A stretch of 64,000 nt of DNA from Chitinophaga rupis (lineage in GTDB: Bacteria; Bacteroidota; Bacteroidia; Chitinophagales; Chitinophagaceae), in assembly GCF_900109685.1 (NCBI RefSeq), contig NZ_FOBB01000003.1:496001-560000 (forward strand), given 5' to 3'. Numbering within the stretch: position 1 is the stretch's first letter; the number at the start of each line of letters is the position of its first letter. Below, one piece after another: positions 43,352-51,709 of the stretch. Below the pieces are notes generated by a model. That model did no database searches, had not been told where the DNA came from, and saw only the letters and a program-made list of their open reading frames with translations. A program made the position numbers and the translations under genes.

Positions 43352-43519
43352 ATGTAAAATGTAAAATTTTAAATCATAAATGAAAAGTAAATGCCGCGAC
43401 ATAAGCCTACCAGGTTTCGCGGCATTTACTTTTACATTTATCTCGTTCATAAAGTCTTTTAATGGTCTCTATGAACCTCCTTCGCCGGTTTGAAATTTTA
43501 CATTTATGATTTTACATTC
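43352..43519. repeat. Family D dispersed intergenic element, copy 2 (inverted)
   Basis: Heptamers ATGTAAA twice, ATTTTAA, ATCATAA on the left. A perfect 16-bp stem-loop follows: AAAAGTAAATGCCGCG 43383-43398 with 43418-43433. Then come the core hairpin (GTTCATAAAG ... CTCTATGAAC) and heptamers up to the TAA stop of the Crp-like gene. In reverse complement it aligns with copy 1 at 12307-12533, with the core present once instead of twice. Confidence 0.75.
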
Positions 43520-44119
43520 TTACTTAGCGCCGGAAATCCGTTTCCGGATCCTGCTCAACGATGGGTTGGTAATACCCAGGTAAGAAGAAATATGGTACGC
43601 CGGTATACGGCTGATAATATTAGGATGCTCCTCTACCAGCTTCAAATAACGCTCTTCCGGGCTATAGAACAGGAATTCCTCTGTGCGGCTTTGAGAATAA
43701 TTGAAGAACAGCTCTGCCAGCAGCCGCCCGAACCGCTCCCACTCCGGGAACTTTTCATACAGCTGGTACAGGTGCTGGTAAGAGATAGAAACGATCTCCG
43801 CATCTTCCATAGCCTGTATATAATAAGCACAGGGATAGCGGGTAATAAAGCTCCGGAAAGAAACAATGAACTGGTTCTCTGAAAAAAAGAAGATGTTCTT
43901 TTCCTCATCCGTTTGCGGATCATTGTAATAAATGCGGAACATACCTTTTACCACCAGGCCCAGGTCATTACAAACCACGTTCTGCATGTTAAAAAAATCG
44001 CCCTTACCTATTTTACGCGTGTACCAGAATGGCAAACTCTCTGTAATCAGTGATTCAGAGAGTGCGGAAAAGCTGGTAAGCATGTTGTATAAAATATCCG
44101 GTCTGTTTTCCAAAGCCAT
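43520..44119 (-). CDS. Crp/Fnr-type cyclic-nucleotide-binding-domain regulator
   Basis: A 199-residue protein: an N-terminal cNMP-binding-like beta barrel (about 35-130; DLGLVVKGMFRIYYND, FSENQFIVSFRSF) joined by a long helix to a C-terminal HTH (about 155-195: EERYLKLVEEHPNIISRIPAYHISSYLGITNPSLSRIRKR). This short architecture is very common in Bacteroidota one-gene regulators. The start at 44119 is the first ATG of the frame. It lies 15 bases downstream of a small membrane protein gene on the same strand and is probably co-transcribed with it. Confidence 0.85.
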   Translation of the reverse strand: MALENRPDILYNMLTSFSALSESLITESLPFWYTRKIGKGDFFNMQNVVCNDLGLVVKGMFRIYYNDPQTDEEKNIFFFSENQFIVSFRSFITRYPCAYYIQAMEDAEIVSISYQHLYQLYEKFPEWERFGRLLAELFFNYSQSRTEEFLFYSPEERYLKLVEEHPNIISRIPAYHISSYLGITNPSLSRIRKRISGAK

Positions 44120-44134
44120 CAAAAATAAATTTTA

Positions 44135-44638
44135 TCATTTGCCGGCTGCTACCTGCCGCCCTTTCCAGATCTGGCGGAACTGCAGCACCAGGCTTATTAC
44201 ATAGACCAAAAGTAATCCTTTCAGGGTGTTTTGAATAGCCGGGGAATTAATATCTGTAGCCAGCGGATGTGAAAGCGGCACCCGGGTAAATGTTTCATTA
44301 ACAGCAGGGAGCAGCGACAACAGCAGGGTAGTGTTCATGCAAAAAACAATCAGATAGGCGCCCCAGCCGGCTGCAGCAGGCCGGCTGCCAACAAAGTAAG
44401 CTACTGCCAGCAGCACCAGGATCAGAATAGCCAGCGCATGGCCGGGATTAAAACCGCCTGCCCGGGAAAGGCCAAAGGCCGAAATACAGCTCAAAGCAGT
44501 GAAAATGCTGTAGTATTTACCATTGGCGCTGTAAGGCTCAATTTTACCGCTGCGGATCAACGCAATAGCGGCAAAAACAAGCGCTACAATAGAAATAGCC
44601 GTGTGTATAGTGCCAAGCAGAGATAAAGGATGCTGCAT
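44135..44638 (-). CDS. Four- to five-helix membrane protein (unknown), in operon with the Crp-like gene
   Basis: A 167-residue hydrophobic protein with about five helices (about 8-28, 42-58, 66-84, 90-110 and 135-155). I do not recognise the family with certainty; it is like other small Bacteroidota membrane proteins found beside Crp-type regulators. The Crp-like gene follows after 15 bases. Such pairs often respond to oxidants or organic compounds, but nothing in this sequence tells which. Confidence 0.6.
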   Translation of the reverse strand: MQHPLSLLGTIHTAISIVALVFAAIALIRSGKIEPYSANGKYYSIFTALSCISAFGLSRAGGFNPGHALAILILVLLAVAYFVGSRPAAAGWGAYLIVFCMNTTLLLSLLPAVNETFTRVPLSHPLATDINSPAIQNTLKGLLLVYVISLVLQFRQIWKGRQVAAGK

Positions 44639-44789
44639 AATTCAATGATTTTGTAGTGAACAATTATTGTTGGCTACAAATGTCAGCAGAATACCGGTGA
44701 ATAATTTTCACTTAAGTTAAAATCCGGGTAAAGCTACCCGTTCCCGCTTGCACAGAATAAATACCGCTTTGGTTGATGTTTTCCTATCG

Positions 44790-45959
44790 TTAGCTAAAGC
44801 TCCGGATCAGGTCCAGTGCGCCATTTGCTAAGAAAGGCGCGCCCAGCTTCATACAATCTTCATGAAACGTTACTTTGGGGTGATGCAGGAAAAAGGAAGT
44901 GTTATCTCCCTCTTGCGCACCTAAGAAATAGAATTGTGAAGGCATAAGCCTTGAATAAAATGAAAAATCTTCCGCTATCAGCTGGCCGGTGCCTTCCTTT
45001 ACATTGCTTTTCCCAAATACCTGTTCCTGTGCAGGCGCCAGCATTTGATGCACCTGCGCATCATTCAGCAGGCTGGGATAATAAGCGGTAAATTCCAGCA
45101 CAATGCTGCAGCCATAGGAAATTTCCATTCCTTTGATCAGCGCCTGCAGCTTTTCCACTATCCGGTTATAGGTATCAATATTCAATGCTCTTAAGGATCC
45201 CTGCAGCAGCACGCCTTCGGGTATTACGTTATGACTGGGCTCCCCGTTAATAGCAATGTTGGTAAATGCCAGCACGGCTGGCTCTATAGTAGCGGTATGG
45301 GAAATAATGGATTGTGCTGCCACAATCAGCTGGCTGCTGATCAGCACCGGGTCTGTTACATGTTCCAGGGAGCCTGCATGTCCGCCTTTACCATTTACAT
45401 GAATGAAAAAGTTGCTTACATTGGCCAGCGCCTCCCCGTTCCTGTAACCCAGCGTACCCAGTGGCAGCAGCGGGTGTACGTGCAGGCCCAGGGCTGCTTT
45501 GGCATCATTGAGCTTTCCGCTTTCTATGATCATTTGCCCGCCGGACTTACCTTTTTCCGGGCTGCGGGCATTACCCTCTTCCGATGGCTGAAATACCAGC
45601 TTTACCGTGCCGTTAAATTCCTGCTCTTTCAGCAGGTAGGCAGCACCCAGTAACATGGTGGTATGTATATCATGCCCGCAGGCATGCATTACGCGTTCAT
45701 GCACGGAGCTGAAAGGCAGGCCGGTATCTTCCACAATAGGCAGGGCATCCATATCCGCACGCAGCACCACCACGGGGCCTTCGCCTTTTTGCAGGGTAGC
45801 AATAACCCCCGTAACAGCTACCGTTTCAAACGGGATATCCAAAGCCAGCAGGTGATCCTGCACCAGCGCCGTTGTTTTAAACTCTTCAAAGCCCAGCTCC
45901 GGGTGTTGGTGCAGCTGCCGTCTTATAGTAACCAGTTTTTGAAACAAATGCTCATTCAT
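44790..45959 (-). CDS. M20-family amidohydrolase (N-acyl amino acid / hippurate hydrolase type)
   Basis: A 389-residue cytoplasmic metalloenzyme cleaving N-acylated amino acids. Signature segments: HPELGFEEFKT (19-29), RADMDALPI (67-75), MHACGHDIHTTM (91-102, with Cys94 and His96 as likely metal ligands) and PSEEG (125-129, Glu127-Glu128). A lid domain covers about 180-295 and the C-terminal FLHHPKVTFHED segment carries the last metal-binding His. No signal peptide. Followed on the same strand, 52 bases upstream in the window order, by an alpha/beta hydrolase gene, so the two may be expressed together. Confidence 0.88.
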   Translation of the reverse strand: MNEHLFQKLVTIRRQLHQHPELGFEEFKTTALVQDHLLALDIPFETVAVTGVIATLQKGEGPVVVLRADMDALPIVEDTGLPFSSVHERVMHACGHDIHTTMLLGAAYLLKEQEFNGTVKLVFQPSEEGNARSPEKGKSGGQMIIESGKLNDAKAALGLHVHPLLPLGTLGYRNGEALANVSNFFIHVNGKGGHAGSLEHVTDPVLISSQLIVAAQSIISHTATIEPAVLAFTNIAINGEPSHNVIPEGVLLQGSLRALNIDTYNRIVEKLQALIKGMEISYGCSIVLEFTAYYPSLLNDAQVHQMLAPAQEQVFGKSNVKEGTGQLIAEDFSFYSRLMPSQFYFLGAQEGDNTSFFLHHPKVTFHEDCMKLGAPFLANGALDLIRSFS

Positions 45960-46011
45960 GGGTAAAGCCTTATCGTGTGATTGCCGTTAGGAAGTAAAAA
46001 GATAATAAATA

Positions 46012-46797
46012 TTATTGATTGGCCAGCCAGTCCAGTATATAATCCGCATCCTCTTTCCAGGTAGGCTGTCCCAGCACAAAGTGGTTGCGCCCGGGAAATA
46101 CCTTATAATCCAGCACCGATCCGTTCTGCTGGTACCTGTTAAAATTGCGCAGGTTCAGGTGTGCCGGTATAATATTATCCTGGTTGCCGGCTGTAAGCAG
46201 CAGTGGTACATGGGCCTTTGCATAATCCACTTTGGCAGCGCCGGTTAAGCTGCCCCTTGCCACCAGCTTGGATTCCGGCACGGTAAACTGTTCGTAGGCC
46301 GCCTGCTGCTCCTCCAGCGGCATACCGTTTACAAAAGCGTACTGCCAGTCGGCAAAAGACATCAGGTAAGTTTTTTTTACCGAAGTAAATAAGCCCAATG
46401 CTTTCCAGCCTGCTTTCAGGAAGCTAAATTCGTACGGGAACACGCCCAGTGTAGGTGCGGAGTGTATGGCCACGCCGGCAGCGGCCAGGTCACGGTTCAC
46501 AAGGATCTGCGTTATTAACCCGCCCAGCGAATGGCCGATCACTATAGGTTTCAGCGGGTAGTTATTCACGATCTTTGCATAATAATCAATCAGTGCGGTT
46601 AAGGTTAATGCAGCAAGGTCAGTATCATCCGGGCGGCGGCTTCTTAGCTCCTGTGCAGTACCGTTCTTAAAAGGCCATGGCGGCGCTGCCGTATCAAAGC
46701 CTTTGGCTTCAAAATAAGCGCGCCACTCATCCCAGCAGTGATGGGTTACGAAAGCTCCGGTGATAAATACAACAGAATTGGTTTGCAGTGTTGACAT
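46012..46797 (-). CDS. Alpha/beta hydrolase
   Basis: A 261-residue serine hydrolase. Nucleophile Ser90 in VIGHSLGGL, acid probably in TAGNQDNIIP (about 214-223) and histidine in FPGRNHFVLG (about 237-246). The N-terminus (VVFITGAFVTHHCWDEW) carries the oxyanion region. No signal peptide. Similar proteins are annotated as generic carboxylesterases. It precedes the M20 gene on the same strand. A 236-base divergent region separates it from the nuclease-vWA gene; I see no clear promoter in it. Confidence 0.78.
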   Translation of the reverse strand: MSTLQTNSVVFITGAFVTHHCWDEWRAYFEAKGFDTAAPPWPFKNGTAQELRSRRPDDTDLAALTLTALIDYYAKIVNNYPLKPIVIGHSLGGLITQILVNRDLAAAGVAIHSAPTLGVFPYEFSFLKAGWKALGLFTSVKKTYLMSFADWQYAFVNGMPLEEQQAAYEQFTVPESKLVARGSLTGAAKVDYAKAHVPLLLTAGNQDNIIPAHLNLRNFNRYQQNGSVLDYKVFPGRNHFVLGQPTWKEDADYILDWLANQ

Positions 46798-47033
46798 GGT
46801 TAATGTTTTTTATAGATATGGAAACAAGATGGTTCGCGGGGGATCATTCAAAGTGCGCAGTACTGGCTCAAAAGCTGCATTCAGCAGAGAAGGTAGCAAA
46901 AAAAATTGACTTACAGGGGCAGATAGAAATCCGGTAAAATGTCTTAACTTAATAAACGCTTTACCCCAAAGACAAACAGAAGGGACATACATATATAATT
47001 CATTCTACCAACAGCTTACAAAACAATTACCCC

Positions 47034-48995
47034 ATGCACACGCCCGATACCGTACCCGTATTGTTCACTACCTCCTGGGAATTATGGGAGCACATACAGC
47101 AACATACTGCCGTAGAAAGTAATACCTACGACAGAGCACTGGAATACGAAATTATACAACACCTGCCCCTGCCCGGCAATATGGACAACCTGATGGAGGC
47201 GCTGCTGGTAGATCATATGCCCGCTGAAAATGATCTGCCCGAAACGCCGGCCATTCACTTAACAGAAGTGCTGCGCAGCCATAACATTTCAATAGAGGCT
47301 TTCACGGGCGCATTGTTCAGCACCATGGAGCCTTTTACTAAAATGCTGGTGGACATTTACAAGCTATTTGAACAGCAGGGCATTACCAGCACCAACAACG
47401 CCGTAAAGATTATTTTTGATTTTGAAGGGCATGGGCTGAACCTGGAGTTTGATGTGGAGCACTTTAAAGAAGTGCTTAGCCGCTACCGGCATTTAAAACA
47501 GCTGCTTACTTTTTATGAGTGGAAAGAACCTAAGCTAAGAGAGCTGTTAGACCTGTTCCCGCATAACTGGACTTACAAGCTAAAAGACGCAGGCGTAAAA
47601 AGATGGATAGACGCTTACATAGAAAAGGGAGATATTCTTGCACCGGACATTGTATTACCCACTACAGATGATGAAGCCCTGGACCGTAGCCTGGCGCAGG
47701 TAATGCGGCTATGGAGAGCCGTGGTAACGGAACAGCTAAGCTATTCCAACAAACGGGAAACCGTAAAAGACAAAACCAGGTACTGGTCAGACGACACTTT
47801 CCAGGAAGATCCGGAAAAACGCGACCTGAAAGATGTTTATTTCATTACCAGCGATGCATGGCCGGCATATATGCTGCAATCAGCCGCTGCATTCATTGAA
47901 TCGCTGGATGTAATGCCCTTTTCTGCAAGGCATGAAGCCGTTGAAAAATTAAGCCAGCAGCTAGCTGCTTATTTTAATTCCCTGCCCGTTACGGAAAAAG
48001 AAGCCGATGCGCTGACGGAAGAGCTGATAGACATCCTTAACCTGCCGGAATGGAAAAAGCGTTATGACCTGTACAGCGTGTGGGTACTTACCTTATTATA
48101 CAAGGCCATGGCACCTTTGCACCCAGCCATGCATCATACAGGCGGGCAGCTGCTGCTGAAATTTTCCGGTACGCATATCACTACACTTGAAACAGCAGAC
48201 GGCCCGTTATCGTTATGGTCAGAGTTAAGAAGCCCGCTTAAAAACCCGGCAGGCAAAAGCCGGGAAAACAGTATGCAGCCGGATTACAGCTTTTGCATTA
48301 ACCAGGGTACCGGTCATGAAACCTGTGTAGCGGTAATAGAATGCAAGCAATATCAAAAAGCATCCCGCTCCAATTTCGTAAATGCCGTTAATGATTATGG
48401 CAAAGGCAGAACGGATGCCGCTATTTTCCTGATAAATTATGGCCCTGTACATATTACAAGTAACTGGACGCTGGATTACCCGGACCGCTCTTTTATTTTT
48501 GGCAATGTAAAGCCGGATGTACCTTCCCCCCATCAGTCAGCCAACCAAACGGCCAGCTTTACCGCCAGGTTACAGGAAGTGCTGATGGCGCTGCATTACA
48601 CACAAGCCGGCACACCTGCCATTACACATTTTATTGTAGATATTTCCGGCTCCATGCAGGAATATTTACGGCACGCTGCCTTTATAAAAGAAATAACTGC
48701 CCTTACCGCACAGGCGCCTGCGGCAAAGCTGCTGGCAGTAGATAATACTGTCTACCGGACCTGGGATCATGCAGGACCTGCCTCTCTAAAGGAATTGCTG
48801 GCCCTTCCCCTACGGGGCAGCACAGACCTGACTGCAGCGTTAAAAGGAATAGATGTATCGGGTGCTGTGATCATAACGGATGAAGACGGGCGCAAACAGC
48901 TGCGCAGCAACGGCATACGGCCGTACTTACTGATAATGCAGGAAGCCGATGGCAGCATCCGTAAAATAGAGGGAAATACGTACCTGCAAACCTGA
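47034..48995 (+). CDS. Large fusion: PD-(D/E)XK nuclease-like domain plus C-terminal vWA domain
   Basis: A 653-residue cytoplasmic protein I do not recognise as a whole. Residues 1-380 are mostly helical with no known motif. At 396-475 lie the marks of a restriction-endonuclease-like fold: Glu397 in a helix, Asp417 in QPDYSF, then Glu436-x-Lys438 in VIECKQY, followed by an amphipathic helix and AAIFLINYGP. Residues 530-653 look like a von Willebrand A domain with a complete MIDAS set: Asp536/Ser538/Ser540 (DISGS), Thr597 (RGSTDLT) and Asp616 (VIITDED). Nuclease plus vWA suggests a defence or DNA-processing role. The ABC exporter gene starts 49 bases later and may be co-transcribed. Confidence 0.65.
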   Translation: MHTPDTVPVLFTTSWELWEHIQQHTAVESNTYDRALEYEIIQHLPLPGNMDNLMEALLVDHMPAENDLPETPAIHLTEVLRSHNISIEAFTGALFSTMEPFTKMLVDIYKLFEQQGITSTNNAVKIIFDFEGHGLNLEFDVEHFKEVLSRYRHLKQLLTFYEWKEPKLRELLDLFPHNWTYKLKDAGVKRWIDAYIEKGDILAPDIVLPTTDDEALDRSLAQVMRLWRAVVTEQLSYSNKRETVKDKTRYWSDDTFQEDPEKRDLKDVYFITSDAWPAYMLQSAAAFIESLDVMPFSARHEAVEKLSQQLAAYFNSLPVTEKEADALTEELIDILNLPEWKKRYDLYSVWVLTLLYKAMAPLHPAMHHTGGQLLLKFSGTHITTLETADGPLSLWSELRSPLKNPAGKSRENSMQPDYSFCINQGTGHETCVAVIECKQYQKASRSNFVNAVNDYGKGRTDAAIFLINYGPVHITSNWTLDYPDRSFIFGNVKPDVPSPHQSANQTASFTARLQEVLMALHYTQAGTPAITHFIVDISGSMQEYLRHAAFIKEITALTAQAPAAKLLAVDNTVYRTWDHAGPASLKELLALPLRGSTDLTAALKGIDVSGAVIITDEDGRKQLRSNGIRPYLLIMQEADGSIRKIEGNTYLQT

Positions 48996-49044
48996 AAGCC
49001 GGCGCGTCTGTTCCTTTACTGCCGTTTTTTGCTTATTATTAAGC

Positions 49045-50802
49045 ATGCGAATCTTATGGAACTACCTGCAGGAACAAAAGTGGTGGGTGATACTGGCCCT
49101 GGTGCTGGCAGGTATTGCACAGCTGCTGAGCCTTACAGACCCTATTATTTTTGGAAAGATCATTGATAACTACGCCACCAACAATAAAGGACTTAATGAG
49201 CAGCAACGGGTGCAGGGCGTGCTATACTGGTTAAGCATAGCCATAGCCATTGCGGTAGTATCCAGGATAGCCAGGGCCTTCCAGGAATATTTTACCCGCA
49301 AGGCGGTGCAGCTGTTCGGTATGCAGATCTTTAACGATGGGTTAAAACAAACCCTGCGCCTCTCTTTCCAGGAATTTGAGGAACAACGCAGCGGCGAAAC
49401 CCTCTCCATATTACAAAAAGTAAAAACAGATACAGAACGTTTCATTAACTCGTTCATCAATATCCTGTTCTCCTCCGTTGTAGGCATGGGTTTCCTGATC
49501 TGGTATTCCATTACCCGCAACTGGATGCTGGTGCCCATTTTTGTGATCGGCATCCTGGTATTGGGATCGCTCACCGGCCTGGTAAGTAAAAAGATCAAGA
49601 CCGTACAGCGCTCCATTAACAGGGAAACCAACAAAATGTCGGGCGTAATTACGGAATCCCTGCGGAATATAGAGCTGGTAAAAAGCCTGGGGCTTACCTT
49701 CCCGGAAATACGCCGCTTAAGGATCCAGACGCAAAAGATCTACGACCTGGAAATGCTGAAAACAACGCGGGTACGCACGCTCTCCTTTTTGCAGGGCACC
49801 ACGCTGAACCTGTTAAAACAATCCATTTTATTTATACTGCTATGGCTCATTTTCCGCCAGGTGCTAAGCACCGGTGAGCTGATTGCCATGCAGTTTATTT
49901 CCACCTCAATTTTTGGACCCCTGCAGGATATTGGCAACATTATCCTCAATTACCGGGAGGTAGAAGCCTCTATTCACAGCTTTGACCAGCTGATGCACAA
50001 ACCCATTGAGCGCAGGCCGGAAACGCCCGTAGCTACCGGCCCTTTAAAACACATCCGTTTTGACCAGGTAACCTTCCGGCATAAAACCGCCGGTTTTAAT
50101 GCAATAGACAATGTATCCTTCCAGGTGAACCTGGGCGAAACCATTGCATTCGTAGGTCCCTCCGGTTCCGGGAAGTCTACGCTGGTAAAGCTGTTGGTGG
50201 GTTTGTATCTGCCGGTGGACGGCGCTATTTTGTTTAATCAGATCCCTTCGGGAGATATCCGCTATAATGAGCTGCGCCGGCAAATAGGCTTTGTAACGCA
50301 GGATACGCAGCTGTTTGCAGGCACCATCAAAGAAAACCTGTTGTTTGTAAAGGCCGATGCCACCGATGCGGAAATACTGGATGCCCTGCATAAAGCAGCC
50401 TGCACACCCCTGCTTTCCCGCTCTGAGAAAGGTATTGATACGGTGCTGGGAGAAGGCGGTATGAAACTTTCCGGCGGCGAAAAACAACGCATTTCCATTG
50501 CCCGGGCGCTGTTGAGAAAACCGCGCCTGCTTATTTTTGACGAGGCCACCTCTGCCCTTGATTCATTAACAGAAGAAGATATTACCAATACTATCCGCGA
50601 TGTATCCTTAAGCAGTGAGCAGATCACCATCCTCATTGCGCACCGCCTCTCTACCATTATGCATGCAGATACCATTTATGTGCTGGAAAAAGGAAAGATC
50701 TCTGAGACCGGCTCCCATACAGCGCTGCTGGAAAAGAAGGGATTGTATTACGCTATGTGGCGGCAGCAGGTAGGTGAAAGAAGAAGCAACCCCGTGGTAT
50801 AG
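49045..50802 (+). CDS. ABC transporter, fused permease and ATPase (exporter type)
   Basis: A 585-residue half-transporter that works as a homodimer or heterodimer. Six-helix membrane domain (about 1-320), then ATPase: Walker A GPSGSGKST near residue 371, signature LSGGEKQR near 475, Walker B LLIFDEATSALD near 497 and H-loop AHRLS near 534. Related to lipid/drug/peptide exporters of the MsbA/LmrA kind. Its substrate cannot be read. It follows the nuclease-vWA gene by 49 bases. The stop lies 3 bases from the stop of the convergent gene. Confidence 0.9.
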   Translation: MRILWNYLQEQKWWVILALVLAGIAQLLSLTDPIIFGKIIDNYATNNKGLNEQQRVQGVLYWLSIAIAIAVVSRIARAFQEYFTRKAVQLFGMQIFNDGLKQTLRLSFQEFEEQRSGETLSILQKVKTDTERFINSFINILFSSVVGMGFLIWYSITRNWMLVPIFVIGILVLGSLTGLVSKKIKTVQRSINRETNKMSGVITESLRNIELVKSLGLTFPEIRRLRIQTQKIYDLEMLKTTRVRTLSFLQGTTLNLLKQSILFILLWLIFRQVLSTGELIAMQFISTSIFGPLQDIGNIILNYREVEASIHSFDQLMHKPIERRPETPVATGPLKHIRFDQVTFRHKTAGFNAIDNVSFQVNLGETIAFVGPSGSGKSTLVKLLVGLYLPVDGAILFNQIPSGDIRYNELRRQIGFVTQDTQLFAGTIKENLLFVKADATDAEILDALHKAACTPLLSRSEKGIDTVLGEGGMKLSGGEKQRISIARALLRKPRLLIFDEATSALDSLTEEDITNTIRDVSLSSEQITILIAHRLSTIMHADTIYVLEKGKISETGSHTALLEKKGLYYAMWRQQVGERRSNPVV

Positions 50803-50805
50803 CCG

Positions 50806-51546
50806 TTAATTATAGGTTTTATTCCAGTGAACACCCTTATCAACAAACTTCAGTAATCCCCGCACCTCGTTCTGTGCAGCGCTGCCGGTAGTGTCTTTAG
50901 TTTCTTTGCGTTGCAGGTCAATAACAAATTGCTGCTGGTTGCAATTATCTACAAAGTAGCCGGAGTAGCCTTTATTATCGGTATCGCCAATAGGTGCTTT
51001 AGTTACTTTATCCACCAGGATATGCAGGGAATCCATTTTAGCCTGATCCAGGATGGCATAGGCTTTATAGGTGAACCGGGCATGCCGGTAATAGCTCCTG
51101 GTAAGCACATAACAGCAGCCTACTTTTTTTACTACAAATACATGGTAGGCCCACAGGTCCATTAAATTAGGGCCCAGCTGAAAGGCCATTTCAATATTCT
51201 GCTTACCGGTATAATATTTAACAAAATCCAGCTGGGAGGCGTGGTAGTTGTTCTTGTAATAGTCGTTCCAGAGCTGTGTGAACTTGGTGGTGTCAATACT
51301 CTCTACATCCCGGTACCACAGCATACGGTTGGTAGCGGAGTCCAGTTTGTAAAAATCCCATTCTGTAAAATTATCCGCATCGTACTGAGGCAAATAATCA
51401 TACTGCGGGTTGCTGATAATGGCTTTTGTTTGCAAGGTATCACACTGGCAGGGCTTTGCTTTTTCAGTCGGATAGTCATAAGATACGGCGCCCAGTGCAA
51501 ATAAACCCACTATTGCAACAGGCGCCAACAGGAAAAATCGATTCAT
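50806..51546 (-). CDS. Exported protein of unknown function
   Basis: A 246-residue protein with an N-terminal signal or anchor (residues 1-20) and then a soluble region rich in Tyr, Asp and Lys. Cysteines occur as CQC (about 33-35) and VGCCYVL (about 142-148) and in the C-terminal DNCNQQ, which could form disulfides in the periplasm. The family is not recognised; no catalytic signature is visible. Its stop is three bases from the convergent ABC transporter stop; it and the next minus-strand gene are 163 bases apart. Confidence 0.5.
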   Translation of the reverse strand: MNRFFLLAPVAIVGLFALGAVSYDYPTEKAKPCQCDTLQTKAIISNPQYDYLPQYDADNFTEWDFYKLDSATNRMLWYRDVESIDTTKFTQLWNDYYKNNYHASQLDFVKYYTGKQNIEMAFQLGPNLMDLWAYHVFVVKKVGCCYVLTRSYYRHARFTYKAYAILDQAKMDSLHILVDKVTKAPIGDTDNKGYSGYFVDNCNQQQFVIDLQRKETKDTTGSAAQNEVRGLLKFVDKGVHWNKTYN

Positions 51547-51709
51547 AAGCTAAAATTCATCTATCGGAAAAATTTCACATCGGGCGGATCGGTAGCTAAA
51601 AATACAGTACCTGGCTTGAAAATCAAAATACTAGCCCTTCTTCTGCGTAAAATTTAACCTGAAATGATTAAACGTTTTCAGGGTGGCCTTTATTACATCA
51701 GGGAAGCCG

